DNA from: Geobacter sp. | GTDB taxonomy: Bacteria; Desulfobacterota; Desulfuromonadia; Geobacterales; Pseudopelobacteraceae | Assembly: GCA_009885845.1 (NCBI GenBank) | Contig: VFJW01000072.1 | Coordinates: 1-33,368, forward strand | DNA: 33,368 nt | Reading direction: 5' to 3' | Notes under the pieces: generated by a model | The model's database searches: none | The model's input: the letters and a program-made list of their open reading frames with translations, nothing else | What the model was told of the DNA's origin: nothing | Made by a program: the position numbers and the translations under genes | In this document: piece after piece, positions 1 through 9,047 of the stretch | Position numbering within the stretch: the first letter of the stretch is position 1 | Layout of the letters: each line of letters opens with the position of its first letter

Positions 1-28
1 ATTAACCAGTAGATACCAGCTTCAGCTG

Positions 29-60
29 AAAGGGTGACATGTAATGCGTCACCTTTTCTG
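29..60 (+). terminator. Rho-independent terminator of an upstream gene
   Basis: The arm GGTGAC (33-38) pairs with GTCACC (48-53). Flanking A-T and G-T pairs extend the stem to 29-38/48-57 around a 9-base loop, and the right arm runs into TTTTC. It probably ends a gene lying left of the window. The A-rich left side means it might also work on the minus strand. Confidence 0.6.
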
Positions 61-110
61 TATTTACATTCAGGATTCTCTGATTTGCCACAAAGAAAAG
101 GAAGGTATAA

Positions 111-503
111 ATGATCATAAATTTCATAATAGGTGCCATCATCGTATCAGTCGTTGGTTATGCGTTTTACAATGTACGGAAGAAAAGAATGATGGAGGCG
201 GCTGAGCGTGTTCTCAAGGAGCTTAACGCAGTCTGGGCAGTACAGGGCCCCTTTAAAAACGGCGAAGAATCAGCCAGAGCCATGAAAATTGCCACTATAG
301 CAGTCCGGGGCGCCGATTCAATAACTACGAAGCCCACTGCCGGGGCACTGGCTAAACATGCGGCATCGTACAATTCTCAAATCCAGATATGGGAATTACT
401 TCGCCAGGACTACCTTGCCTATGCAGAGGGAAAAAAGTTCGAAGAAAATTTTGCAGCCGCGGTAAAACTCGGAGCAGTAAGAAACCGGAAAAAACGCCCG
501 TAA
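111..503 (+). CDS. Small membrane-anchored hypothetical protein
   Basis: This 130-residue protein belongs to no family I recognise. Residues 2-20 form one hydrophobic segment (IINFIIGAIIVSVVGYAF) followed by RKKR, which suggests an N-terminal anchor with the rest in the cytoplasm. The remainder is Ala/Lys-rich and mostly helical in character, with a basic tail (RNRKKRP). The ATG is preceded by AAAGGAAGG at 97-105, a good ribosome binding site. The stop lies 19 bases before the DUF4337 gene, so the two are probably co-transcribed. Function unknown; the call as a real gene rests on the ribosome binding site, the anchor segment and the tight spacing. Confidence 0.7.
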   Translation: MIINFIIGAIIVSVVGYAFYNVRKKRMMEAAERVLKELNAVWAVQGPFKNGEESARAMKIATIAVRGADSITTKPTAGALAKHAASYNSQIQIWELLRQDYLAYAEGKKFEENFAAAVKLGAVRNRKKRP

Positions 504-522
504 TTACAGAAGGAGGCAACAT

Positions 523-1125
523 ATGTCATCAGACGGATTTCATGTACACGGTCCTCATGAACACGAACTTGAGCATGCCGCACAGGGTGCAGGTCATGAC
601 AGCCACGGGGAACATGGTGGTTCCGGAATGATCAACCAGATCGCAATGTTCACTGCGATCATAGCAACTATCGGGGCTGTTTTTTCCTATATGGGCGGCG
701 CTACCCAGGCCAATGCCGGATTATTCAAAAACAATGCCGCCATCAAGAAGACCGAGGCGTCCAACCAGTGGAACTATTTCCAGGCAAAAAGCACTAAACA
801 GTCGTTGGCTGAACTGTCCCGTGATCTCTCTCCCGGAGATAAAAAAGAGCACTACCAGACCAAAGTTGACCGTTACGAAAAAGAAAAAATGGAGATAAAG
901 ACCGTCGCCGACAAACTGGAGGCAGATGTCTTGCAATGGGAAAAGCGCAGTGATGAGCAGATGCATCAGCATCATCGCTGGGCTCAGGCGACTACCGTAT
1001 TACAGGTTGCCATTGCCATGGCAGCCATTGCACTCCTCACCAGGAAGAAGTGGCTCGAGTACGTCATGTTCGGAGTTGCCGGTGTCGGACTGACTGTGGG
1101 CGTACTGGCCATGCTTCATATGTGA
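523..1125 (+). CDS. DUF4337-type membrane protein
   Basis: The 200-residue protein matches the DUF4337 pattern as I know it: a hydrophobic segment near the N-terminus (about 38-58), a long charged helical middle region (about 75-150) and two closely spaced C-terminal transmembrane segments (about 156-175 and 180-198). The first 33 residues are unusually rich in His, Gly and Glu (HVHGPHEHELEH and a later HDSHGEH), which could bind metal, although the family has no established function. GAAGGAGG just upstream of the ATG is a strong ribosome binding site. It probably forms an operon with the small membrane protein ahead of it. The family assignment is from memory of its architecture. Confidence 0.75.
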   Translation: MSSDGFHVHGPHEHELEHAAQGAGHDSHGEHGGSGMINQIAMFTAIIATIGAVFSYMGGATQANAGLFKNNAAIKKTEASNQWNYFQAKSTKQSLAELSRDLSPGDKKEHYQTKVDRYEKEKMEIKTVADKLEADVLQWEKRSDEQMHQHHRWAQATTVLQVAIAMAAIALLTRKKWLEYVMFGVAGVGLTVGVLAMLHM

Positions 1126-1346
1126 GAATTAAACTGCTGAATTAATCCTTGTAAATCAGGAGGTAACCTCCCTGAATGCATGTGCGGACGTAGCCCGCTC
1201 ACCCGCTCCGTTAAACAACACAAATTTTTGTTGGCTTTTCAATATAATATCGTTATATATGCTGGCAGTTCGCACCATCAGAGCAAACACTTCCGTCGCA
1301 CAGCGTCTCTTCGACTGTTATCGAAGCCTGGGCCAAAGGGTTTCGC

Positions 1347-4300
1347 ATGATCGTCATTCCGGGATACAGCATATCGACGCTTCTCTACCGCGGCAACCGG
1401 ACGGTCGTCTATCAGGGTGTTCGCACTGGTGATGCCCTGCCGGTAGTCATCAAAACCCTGCAACCCGAGTATGCCACCCCCGAAAACTACGGCCGCCTGA
1501 AACATGAATACGAAATAAGCAGAGACCTCACCATCGATGGCGTAGTAAAAGCCGTCGGCCTTGAATCCTGTGACGGAGTGCCCGCACTTGTTTTAGAGGA
1601 TTTCGGCGGCGTCTCTCTGAAAAGCCGCATTCCACCGGACGGCATGTCCCCGCCCGAATTTCTGAAGTGTGCCGTTCAGATCGCGTACGCTCTCGGAGAA
1701 TTACATGCCCGCCAGATCATCCACAAGGATATCAAACCTTCAAATTTTATCGTCAATCCTATCACGGGAGTGACAAAAATCACCGACTTCGGTATTTCAT
1801 CGCGCCTGCAGCAGGAATATTACTCACCGGTAATTTCAGATTTTTTCGAAGGCAGCGTCATCTACATGTCTCCTGAACAGACCGGACGCATGAATCGCGC
1901 AGTGGACTACCGTACCGACTTCTATTCAGCCGGCGTCTCTTTTTACGAACTGCTGACCGGTCGACTCCCGTTCCGGGCGACAGACCAACTGGAATGGGTA
2001 CACTGCCATATCGCCCGACCTCCGCTCCATCCCCACCTGGTTAATTCCGAAATTCCGGAAGTACTCTCAGCCATCATCATGAAGCTTCTGGCCAAAACCG
2101 CTGAGGAGCGTTATCAGAGTGCCCATGGCCTCGTTGCTGATTTTGAAAGATGCCGGGAGATTCTTTTTTCCGGGGGAACTAAGGCATTTTTTGTCCCTGG
2201 AAGCCAAGATGTTTCAAGCAGGTTCCAGATTGCTCAGAAACTCTACGGCAGAGACGGCGAGATCAACACCCTGCTTGAAGCCTTTGATCGTGTCTGCGAG
2301 GGAAGTTCCGAACTGGTGCTGGTAACCGGTTACTCCGGCATCGGCAAATCGAGTATTGTCAGAGAGATCCATAAGCCGGTCGTCAAGCATCACGGTTATT
2401 TCATCAGCGGCAAATTTGACCAGTTCCAGCGAGATACCCCGTATGTCTGCCTTATTCAGGCGTTCCGTGAACTGGTCAACCAGATTCTTACCGAGAGTGA
2501 CGAAGCAATTGCCCGTTGGAGAAAAAAACTGGTCGATGCTCTCGATCAGAACGGTCAGGTCATCATTGATGTTATCCCGGAAATACAGCAGATCATGGGC
2601 GAACAGCACGCGGTGCCCGAGCTGCCGGCAGCGGAATCACAGAATCGTTTTAACCTTGTGTTTCGTCAGTTTGTCGGAGTTTTTGCCAGAAGAGAACACC
2701 CTTTGGTCATTTTTACCGACGATCTCCACTGGGCAGATACCGCATCTCTGAAACTTGTTCAGAATATCATTTCAGCTCCCGATACCCGTCATGTACTTCT
2801 CATCGGAGCGTATCGCGATAATGAAATCAACAGTACTCATCCGCTTCTGCACACTCTGGAGGAAATCCGGAGTTCCGGGGCAGCGCTTCACACTATTTCA
2901 CTCGGTCCGCTCGTGGCCGCTGATATCACCCGGTTGATCGGTGACTCTTTTGCCAGCACCGAAAAAGAGTCCCGCCCGCTGGCAGACCTACTGCTCACCA
3001 AAACCGGAGGAAATCCGTATTTTGTCAATGAGCTTCTCAAAAAACTCCACGAAGACAGCCTGCTGACGTTTGATTCTACACAAAACCGCTGGATCTGGGA
3101 TCTGAAACAGGTCGAAAAGATTCGCATTGCAGACAGCATGGCGGAGTTAATTGCAGGCAAACTTCGCACGTTGCCTGATGCCACCCGGCGCACATTGAGT
3201 TTCGGTGCCTGTATCGGCAGCCAGTTTACTACCGCGACACTCGCTCTGGTAATGGCACAAACTCTTGATGAAACAGCACGTGACCTCTGGCCGGCCATCA
3301 GTGGCGGGTTTATCATCACCGAAGGCAACTTCCGGGTTGACGGTTGGGATGATTCTCAGAGCGCCATGTGCTTCACGTTCATTCACGACGGCGTCCAACA
3401 GGCCGCGTACTCGCTTATGGATGAGGTCACACGGCGGGAAACCCATATCAGGATCGGCCGTCAGTTGCTGGAGAGTGCCTCCCCTGAGGAGCGCGAAGCC
3501 TGGTTATTCGACATAGTCAACCATCTGGACGACACCCGGACGATGAGCACAGATCCTGCCGAGCGTTCACTTGTGGCTCGACTGAACCTGAAGGCAGGAG
3601 AAAAAGCGCTCGCATCCAATGCATATGAATCTGCCCGGAAGTACCTCGCCTGCGCCATGGAACTTCTGGATAACGACCCCTGGCAGAGCGATTACCCACT
3701 CACCAGTACCCTTCACATCAAACGGCTTGAATGTGAACTGCTCTGCAATAATTTCGAACAGGCCGAACGGCTTTTCGATGAGAATCTCAAAAGACTTAAG
3801 ACTCCGGCTGAAAAGGCTGTTGTCTATAATATAAAAATTGTTCTCTGCTCTAATCTTGGCCGTTTCAGCGAGGCGATCCACCTGGGGGCCGAAGCGCTTG
3901 AGATGTTCGGGGTTACGCTCCCGTCTACTCCAGGAAAACCGGCCATACTGATGCAATACCTTACATCCCGCCGGCTCCGTTCCCGAAGACGGCGGGAAGG
4001 GCACACCGAAATCGCGGACCTCATACGTCTTCCGGAGATGTCAGATCCGGACCGGTTGGCCATTATGAGTATCCTGTCAAACATCGGAGCGCCATCCTAT
4101 CTGCATGACAAGAACCAGTTTGCCCTGATCGCCATGATGATGGTTAATCTGTCACTCGAACATGGCAACAACGCACTGTCTTCTGTCGCATACAGTCTCT
4201 ACGGGATGATGATTATAGCCGCCTTTGGTGAATATGATGCAGGGAATGAGTTCGGCACCATGGCACTGAGGCTGAATAAACATTCAGGCGATACTCTTGC

Positions 4301-6707
4301 CAGAGGCAAGACCGCCTTTGTATTTCACAATTTCATCGCCCACCGAAAGCGCCCTCTTTCACAAGGGGCGGATGCGCTCAAGGACATTTTTCAGGACTGT
4401 CTTCGGTGCGGCGACCTCATGTATGCCGGATATTCCCTCCTGGCCCGCCTGCTGCATCTTGCAACCTCAGGCACATCACTGGACAGGCTTCTTTCGGAAG
4501 GGGAAAGATATCTGGAGTTCCTGCGGCGGGTACAAAACGAAGATGCGGTGCTCTTTGTCATGGTTGTACAGCAGACCTCCCTCTGCCTGAAGGGCAGGAC
4601 GAGCGGATTAGGCAGCCTGACGGACGAACGGTATGACGAAGAGCAGCAGCGGGCGCACATGATAGAGAAAAAGGCGCTTGTTCCGTTACAGGGGTATTAC
4701 CTGTTCAAGTGCATGGCACTGTACATCCTTGGTGACTATGACAACGCCCTGAAGATGGCCGTCGCATCAGACACTCTTTCCGAAGAAGCGCTCTGTCAGC
4801 CGTATCATGCCGACCACTACCTGTATTACTCCCTTGCCATCGCAGCCGCATGGCCCGACCTTTCATGGGGCAGGCGGCGGCATTTTAAAGCGATCCTGAA
4901 CAGAAATCTGAAAAAACTTGCCGAATGGTCCCGACACTGCCCGGAAAACTTCCATCACAAAGAGCTGCTCGTGTCAGGAGCTTTTTCCTGTACTGCCGGG
5001 GACACGTCAGAGGCGATCAGGCTGTTTGAAAAAGCGGCCGCTTCAGCGAGTGCAAATGGTTTTATCCCGTGCGGAGCGATCGCTTCTGAACTGACCGCCG
5101 CACTGTATCTGAAGCAGGGAGCGACCACGGCGGCACGTGCCTGTATCGTAACCGCCCGTGACGGATTCTCTGCCTGGGGTGCGACTGCAAAAGTGACACT
5201 GCTGGAGAACAACCACCCTGAATGGTTCGCACTTCCGGAGGTTATAACCCCATCAGGCGATGAAGCTACGTATACCTCTACCTCCGCATCAATGACCAGT
5301 GACGGCGCGACGCTCGATATGATGACGGTCATTAAAGTTTCTCAGGCTATTTCGGGGGAGGTCTATCTGGACCGCCTGCTGCATCGCTTACTCGGTTTTG
5401 TGATCGAGAATGCGGGGGCAGACCGGGGTATTCTGATCCTGAAGAAGGATAACAGGCTCTTTATCGAGGCTGAAGGCACAACAGAAACCGGCAGTACTGT
5501 CGTTCTGCAGTCGATTCCGGTTGATAACTGCAGCAGCATTCCGGAATCCATTATCAACTATGTAGCGCGAACCAATGACCATGTGGTCCTGGACGATGCA
5601 ACCAGCAGCGGCAAATTTACGCACGATCCATATATTCTTGAGCGGTCATCAAAATCAATCCTCTGTACCCCCATCGTTAATCAGGGGAGGATGACCGGCG
5701 TTCTCTACCTGGAGAATAGTCTGGCAACCGGAGCTTTCACCCGGCAACGGCTCAAGGTGCTTGAACTCCTCTCCTCACAGGTCGCCATCTCAATCGAAAA
5801 TGCGCGACTGTATGAGGGGTTGAAGAAAGCAACAGAGGAGCTTGAGGAGCACAACCGGACTCTGGAACAAAAGGTTGAGATACGCACGAAAGAGTTGAGC
5901 GAAGAGGTTGAAATCCGAAAAAAAGCTGAGGAAACTGCCGAAGAAGCGAACAGAATCAAATCCAATTTTCTCAGTACCGTCTCGCATGAATTACGAACAC
6001 CGCTTACCTCAGTGCTCGGTTTTGCACGGATTATCAGAAAAAAGCTGGATGAATCGGTGCTGCCGGCTCTCAAACTTGAAGACGCAAAAGCGGCAAAATC
6101 ACTGGGACAGATCCGGGACGTCACCGATATTATTGTCATTGAGGGAGAACGCCTCACTTCATTGATAGACGATGTGCTTGATCTGGCTAAAATGGAAGCC
6201 GGCAAGATCACCTGGAATGTGCAGCAGCTTTCAATAACCGAAATCATCGACCGGGCAACATCAGCAATATCCTCGCTGCTGGAGCAGAAAAATCTACAAT
6301 TGATCACAGCCATAGACGAAGGGTTACCGGAAATATCCGGCGACCGCGACCGACTGATTCAAGTTGTCATCAACCTGATTTCAAACGCCTGGAAGTTTAC
6401 CAATGATGGTTCGATAACAGTCCATGCCGGTCTGACTGAAGTGATAGACGGACATCACTTCATACAGGTCGGCATTACCGACACCGGCATCGGCATCAGT
6501 CCGGATGACCGGGAGAAGGTCTTCGAAAAGTTCAAACAGGTGGGTGACACCCTGACTGACAAACCGAAAGGGACCGGGCTGGGTCTGCCGATCTGCAGAG
6601 AAATCGTGGAGTATCACGGCGGCACTATCCGGGTGGAGAGCGAGCCCGGCAAAGGGAGTACGTTCTTCTTTACTATTTCAACTGAACCTCGATATTCCAC
6701 AACGTGA
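1347..6707 (+). CDS. Ser/Thr kinase-AAA ATPase-GAF-histidine kinase fusion (giant sensor kinase)
   Basis: This is a 1786-residue multidomain signalling protein. Residues 5-265 form a Hanks-type kinase with K36, HKDIKPSN (D128, N133) and DFG at 147-149. Around 330 lies a Walker A (GYSGIGKSS) and near 455 a Walker B-like IFTDDLHWAD, marking an AAA_16/STAND ATPase. About 650-1290 is a helical TPR-like region. A GAF domain spans about 1330-1490, followed by a coiled coil and a HisKA domain with SHELRTP (H1547). A HATPase domain with DTGIGI and GTGLGLPI closes the protein. There is no membrane segment, so it is cytoplasmic. The architecture is known from cyanobacteria and Geobacter-like bacteria; ligand and targets are unknown. 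Both kinase modules keep their key residues. The response regulator follows at once and is the likely phosphotransfer partner. The ATG has only a weak ribosome binding site (AAAGGG). Confidence 0.92.
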   Translation: MIVIPGYSISTLLYRGNRTVVYQGVRTGDALPVVIKTLQPEYATPENYGRLKHEYEISRDLTIDGVVKAVGLESCDGVPALVLEDFGGVSLKSRIPPDGMSPPEFLKCAVQIAYALGELHARQIIHKDIKPSNFIVNPITGVTKITDFGISSRLQQEYYSPVISDFFEGSVIYMSPEQTGRMNRAVDYRTDFYSAGVSFYELLTGRLPFRATDQLEWVHCHIARPPLHPHLVNSEIPEVLSAIIMKLLAKTAEERYQSAHGLVADFERCREILFSGGTKAFFVPGSQDVSSRFQIAQKLYGRDGEINTLLEAFDRVCEGSSELVLVTGYSGIGKSSIVREIHKPVVKHHGYFISGKFDQFQRDTPYVCLIQAFRELVNQILTESDEAIARWRKKLVDALDQNGQVIIDVIPEIQQIMGEQHAVPELPAAESQNRFNLVFRQFVGVFARREHPLVIFTDDLHWADTASLKLVQNIISAPDTRHVLLIGAYRDNEINSTHPLLHTLEEIRSSGAALHTISLGPLVAADITRLIGDSFASTEKESRPLADLLLTKTGGNPYFVNELLKKLHEDSLLTFDSTQNRWIWDLKQVEKIRIADSMAELIAGKLRTLPDATRRTLSFGACIGSQFTTATLALVMAQTLDETARDLWPAISGGFIITEGNFRVDGWDDSQSAMCFTFIHDGVQQAAYSLMDEVTRRETHIRIGRQLLESASPEEREAWLFDIVNHLDDTRTMSTDPAERSLVARLNLKAGEKALASNAYESARKYLACAMELLDNDPWQSDYPLTSTLHIKRLECELLCNNFEQAERLFDENLKRLKTPAEKAVVYNIKIVLCSNLGRFSEAIHLGAEALEMFGVTLPSTPGKPAILMQYLTSRRLRSRRRREGHTEIADLIRLPEMSDPDRLAIMSILSNIGAPSYLHDKNQFALIAMMMVNLSLEHGNNALSSVAYSLYGMMIIAAFGEYDAGNEFGTMALRLNKHSGDTLARGKTAFVFHNFIAHRKRPLSQGADALKDIFQDCLRCGDLMYAGYSLLARLLHLATSGTSLDRLLSEGERYLEFLRRVQNEDAVLFVMVVQQTSLCLKGRTSGLGSLTDERYDEEQQRAHMIEKKALVPLQGYYLFKCMALYILGDYDNALKMAVASDTLSEEALCQPYHADHYLYYSLAIAAAWPDLSWGRRRHFKAILNRNLKKLAEWSRHCPENFHHKELLVSGAFSCTAGDTSEAIRLFEKAAASASANGFIPCGAIASELTAALYLKQGATTAARACIVTARDGFSAWGATAKVTLLENNHPEWFALPEVITPSGDEATYTSTSASMTSDGATLDMMTVIKVSQAISGEVYLDRLLHRLLGFVIENAGADRGILILKKDNRLFIEAEGTTETGSTVVLQSIPVDNCSSIPESIINYVARTNDHVVLDDATSSGKFTHDPYILERSSKSILCTPIVNQGRMTGVLYLENSLATGAFTRQRLKVLELLSSQVAISIENARLYEGLKKATEELEEHNRTLEQKVEIRTKELSEEVEIRKKAEETAEEANRIKSNFLSTVSHELRTPLTSVLGFARIIRKKLDESVLPALKLEDAKAAKSLGQIRDVTDIIVIEGERLTSLIDDVLDLAKMEAGKITWNVQQLSITEIIDRATSAISSLLEQKNLQLITAIDEGLPEISGDRDRLIQVVINLISNAWKFTNDGSITVHAGLTEVIDGHHFIQVGITDTGIGISPDDREKVFEKFKQVGDTLTDKPKGTGLGLPICREIVEYHGGTIRVESEPGKGSTFFFTISTEPRYSTT

Positions 6708-6718
6708 GGAGAATGATC

Positions 6719-7105
6719 ATGCCGAAGATACTGATAGTTGATGATGAGCCGTACATCCGGCAATTACTCGAACTGACGCTGGAGGAACTGGAGGACGAGG
6801 GGGTGGAACTGCTGTCCGCTACCAACGGGGATGAGGCGCTGGAAACCATACTAAAGGAAAATCCCTGTCTGGTTTTTCTTGATGTGATGATGCCGAAAAA
6901 GAACGGATTCGAAGTCTGCAATGTGGTGAAAAACGAACGGGGCATGACCGGTATCTACATTGTTCTGCTAACGGCTAAAGGTCAGGAATTCGACAAGGAA
7001 AAGGGTCGGGAGGTTGGAGCTGACATGTACATGACAAAACCCTTTAATCCGGACGAGGTTCTCGCCAAGGCCCGGGAAATAACGGCACGGCTTAATTTAT
7101 CCTAA
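6719..7105 (+). CDS. Single-domain response regulator (CheY-like)
   Basis: A 128-residue receiver domain with no output domain. The acidic pair D8-D9, the phosphoacceptor D55 (VFLDVMMP), T85 and K107 (TKPF) are all present. I place the start at the ATG at 6719 because AGGAG at 6707-6711 is correctly spaced for it. A GTG at 6704 and an ATG at 6713 are in frame but lack a site. The ribosome binding site begins at the stop codon of the giant kinase gene, so translation is probably coupled and the kinase is the likely donor. With no DNA-binding part, it must act by protein contact or as a phosphorelay intermediate, possibly toward the HD-GYP protein downstream. Confidence 0.92.
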   Translation: MPKILIVDDEPYIRQLLELTLEELEDEGVELLSATNGDEALETILKENPCLVFLDVMMPKKNGFEVCNVVKNERGMTGIYIVLLTAKGQEFDKEKGREVGADMYMTKPFNPDEVLAKAREITARLNLS

Positions 7106-7120
7106 AAACGGCAGTTCAAT

Positions 7121-7258
7121 AACACGGAGGCACAGAGAACACAGAGAAATCTGAGACTTAAAACAAAAAAGATGTAATCCTTATGGGTGAATCATAAAAA
7201 TCATTTTTCAGATTATAACTCTCCGTTTTTACTCTGTGTTCTCCGTGTCTCTGTGTTT
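7121..7258. repeat. Imperfect palindromic intergenic element, CACGGAGG family
   Basis: The left arm (7121-7146, beginning AACACGGAGGCACAGAG) is the reverse complement of the right arm (7232-7258) with about three mismatches in 26 positions. The arms enclose an AT-rich middle of about 85 bases. It fills the gap between the response regulator and the HD-GYP gene. A second member of the family sits at 26161-26286. No open reading frame lies inside. Confidence 0.8.
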
Positions 7259-7316
7259 CAAATACTTTTTCTAGGTTTATTGATTTTTATCAATCAATTC
7301 ACAGGTGGGGATACGC

Positions 7317-8672
7317 ATGGCAAAAGCGCTACTCAAAAAATTACTGGCAAAATCTGAAATTTCCACACTTGTACAGGCGTTTTGTCAAACGGCACAGACG
7401 CCCGTCTGTATCTATGATGACAAGGGAACACCGCTGTTTGGAGATCCTGGAGTACAGGAATTTAAATGCACGATTCCCCTGAGAGAGGGGGACAGAATCA
7501 TCGGTGCGGTCAAAGGGGGAGATGACTGCACCATCGTGGCCTCCCTGCTGCAATACATGCTGAATGCCGAGTCAGAGCGGGTGGCTCTGGGGCGTGAGAC
7601 GCTCGAAAAGTACCGCGAGATCAGCATGCTGTGTGACTTCGGAGCAAAAATCGGCAGCTGCCTGGAAACGAAAGAGGTCGTCAGGATTATAACCGGTGAA
7701 ATCAGAAAATTGTTGACTGCCGATATCATTGCCGTGCTGCTGTGTAACGACCATGAGGTTATAACCGACATACTCTCTGATGACGGGAGCGGAGAAGAGC
7801 TACTGGTCGTATCACTTGCAGAGGGTGAAGTGGTCGAAAACTTCCTGATAACGGCCACACCTGAGATTGTGAATGACCTGGCATCCGATCCCCGTTGCGC
7901 GGGAGCACCACGGACATTCAGTTCCACGATGTGCGTTCCCCTTAAAATTCAGGAAAAGACCGTCGGATATGTCTCTGTCAACAGCATGAAACCGTTAGAA
8001 TACCGGGCTAGGGATCTGAAGCTGCTCACCACCCTTTCCGACCAGACCGCCGTGGCTCTCGAAAAAGCCCGGCTTTATAAACGGCTGGAAGAGACCTTCT
8101 ACGCTACGATCCGGACTCTGGCAGAAACGATTGAAAAGCGCGACCCGTATACCGGGAACCATACCAAACGGGTGGTTGATTACAGCCTTGCAATAGCCGG
8201 AAAGCTCGGACTGCCGAAAGAGTATTACGTCAGGCTCGAACTCGCAGCCGCCCTGCACGATATCGGCAAGCTGGGTGTACGCGATGATGTCCTCCTGAAA
8301 GACGGACCGCTGACTGCGGATGAATTCGCTCATATGAAGAAACATCCGACGTATGGGGAAGAGATTCTGAAACATATCAAACATCTTGAAGATGTCATTC
8401 CGGGCATAAAGTATCACCACGAGCGCTGCGACGGGCAAGGCTATCCGTACGGGTTGAAAGGCGAGGAAATAGACATCACCGCCAGAATCATTGCGGTGGC
8501 GGATTCTTTTGACGCCATGACAACAGACCGTCCGTACCGCACGGCGCTTTCTCTCGATGTCGCCTTCAAAGAGCTGATTAAATTCAGCGGCACCCAGTTT
8601 GATGCGGCAGTAGTGGAGGCGTTCCTGTCGGTACCGGTCCGGGAGGAACTGGGGATGAATGAGGGGGAATAG
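7317..8672 (+). CDS. GAF/HD-GYP cyclic-di-GMP phosphodiesterase
   Basis: A 451-residue soluble protein. The first 95 residues are an unassigned sensor-like region (PVCIYDDKGTPLFGD). A GAF domain follows at about 110-255, then an HD-GYP domain at about 260-445 with HDIGK near 314, HHE near 367 and DGQGYP just after. These metal-binding and GYP residues are intact, so hydrolysis of cyclic-di-GMP is likely. I chose the ATG at 7317 because GGTGGGG at 7304-7310 is well spaced for it; a GTG at 7305 is the longer option. It lies behind the giant kinase and response regulator but is separated by a palindromic repeat. It may be a functional output of that pathway, which is inferred from position only. 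Confidence 0.92.
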   Translation: MAKALLKKLLAKSEISTLVQAFCQTAQTPVCIYDDKGTPLFGDPGVQEFKCTIPLREGDRIIGAVKGGDDCTIVASLLQYMLNAESERVALGRETLEKYREISMLCDFGAKIGSCLETKEVVRIITGEIRKLLTADIIAVLLCNDHEVITDILSDDGSGEELLVVSLAEGEVVENFLITATPEIVNDLASDPRCAGAPRTFSSTMCVPLKIQEKTVGYVSVNSMKPLEYRARDLKLLTTLSDQTAVALEKARLYKRLEETFYATIRTLAETIEKRDPYTGNHTKRVVDYSLAIAGKLGLPKEYYVRLELAAALHDIGKLGVRDDVLLKDGPLTADEFAHMKKHPTYGEEILKHIKHLEDVIPGIKYHHERCDGQGYPYGLKGEEIDITARIIAVADSFDAMTTDRPYRTALSLDVAFKELIKFSGTQFDAAVVEAFLSVPVREELGMNEGE

Positions 8673-8775
8673 AGGCATCAGATACTTGAAATGAGAATAT
8701 CTGCAGATCGGTAACATTGGCAAAAGCGCCTTATAGACAGATATTAGCAAAGTAAGGACGATGTACAACCAGAAA

Positions 8776-8810
8776 GAAGCACCTGACCAAAAGACGGTCA
8801 GGTGTTCTTC
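8776..8810 (+). terminator. Rho-independent terminator after the HD-GYP gene
   Basis: CACCTGACC (8780-8788) pairs perfectly with GGTCAGGTG (8796-8804) around a 7-base loop, and TTCTTC follows. It lies about 105 bases beyond the HD-GYP stop codon. Confidence 0.75.
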
Positions 8811-8989
8811 CGAACCGTTGAACAAGGAAAAAGATGAAATTAAGGTTGCCCAATCGTGACACTTAAGCTTAAATAGCAACGTTATAAAGTCATTGTGTAG
8901 TATACCGTAGGGGTAAGGCACAAAATATGGTGGTTGTTTTTATTCATATATACACTATGCATTTGTGCAGTAAATTTTTCATAAAATGA

Positions 8990-9044
8990 TTGACAAAGCT
9001 TATTCAAAGAGACTAAAAACATCTATTGTTAACTTATAGGTTAA
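8990..9044 (+). promoter_or_regulatory. Promoter and candidate operator of higB-higA
   Basis: A perfect -35 hexamer TTGACA (8990-8995) is followed after 18 bases by TAAAAA (9014-9019), a 4/6 match to -10. Between this and the start codon lies the 16-bp palindrome TTAACTTATAGGTTAA (9029-9044), with 7 of 8 base pairs matched. It is well placed to bind the XRE antitoxin and block its own transcription. Operator function is inferred from position and symmetry. Confidence 0.5.
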
Positions 9045-9047
9045 TGC

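Larger units (their letters stand above)
8673..9047. other. Intergenic region between signalling genes and TA island
   Basis: This 375-base gap holds the terminator of the HD-GYP gene in its first half. The second half is an AT-rich stretch leading to the promoter and operator of the higB-higA module. A minus-strand open frame crosses it, but that frame mostly mirrors the HD-GYP gene and is not coding. I see no RNA gene. Confidence 0.7.

Noticed and set aside
1156-1175. Small palindrome TCAGGAGGT/AACCTCCCTGA after the DUF4337 gene
   Set aside because: The stem has a bulge, almost no loop and no T tract, so I do not call it a terminator. The AGGAGG core also has no start codon near.
1243-1248. 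TATAAT upstream of the giant kinase gene as a promoter
   Set aside because: No acceptable -35 hexamer at 15-19 bases, and the start codon lies 99 bases further on. Evidence is too weak.
5705-6313. 202-codon minus-strand frame opposite the giant kinase
   Set aside because: It is a Ser-rich mirror of the coiled-coil and HisKA coding region, without start signals.
7995-8921. 308-codon minus-strand frame over the HD-GYP gene and the gap after it
   Set aside because: Two thirds lie opposite the conserved HD-GYP gene, it crosses the terminator at 8776-8810 and there is no start signal.
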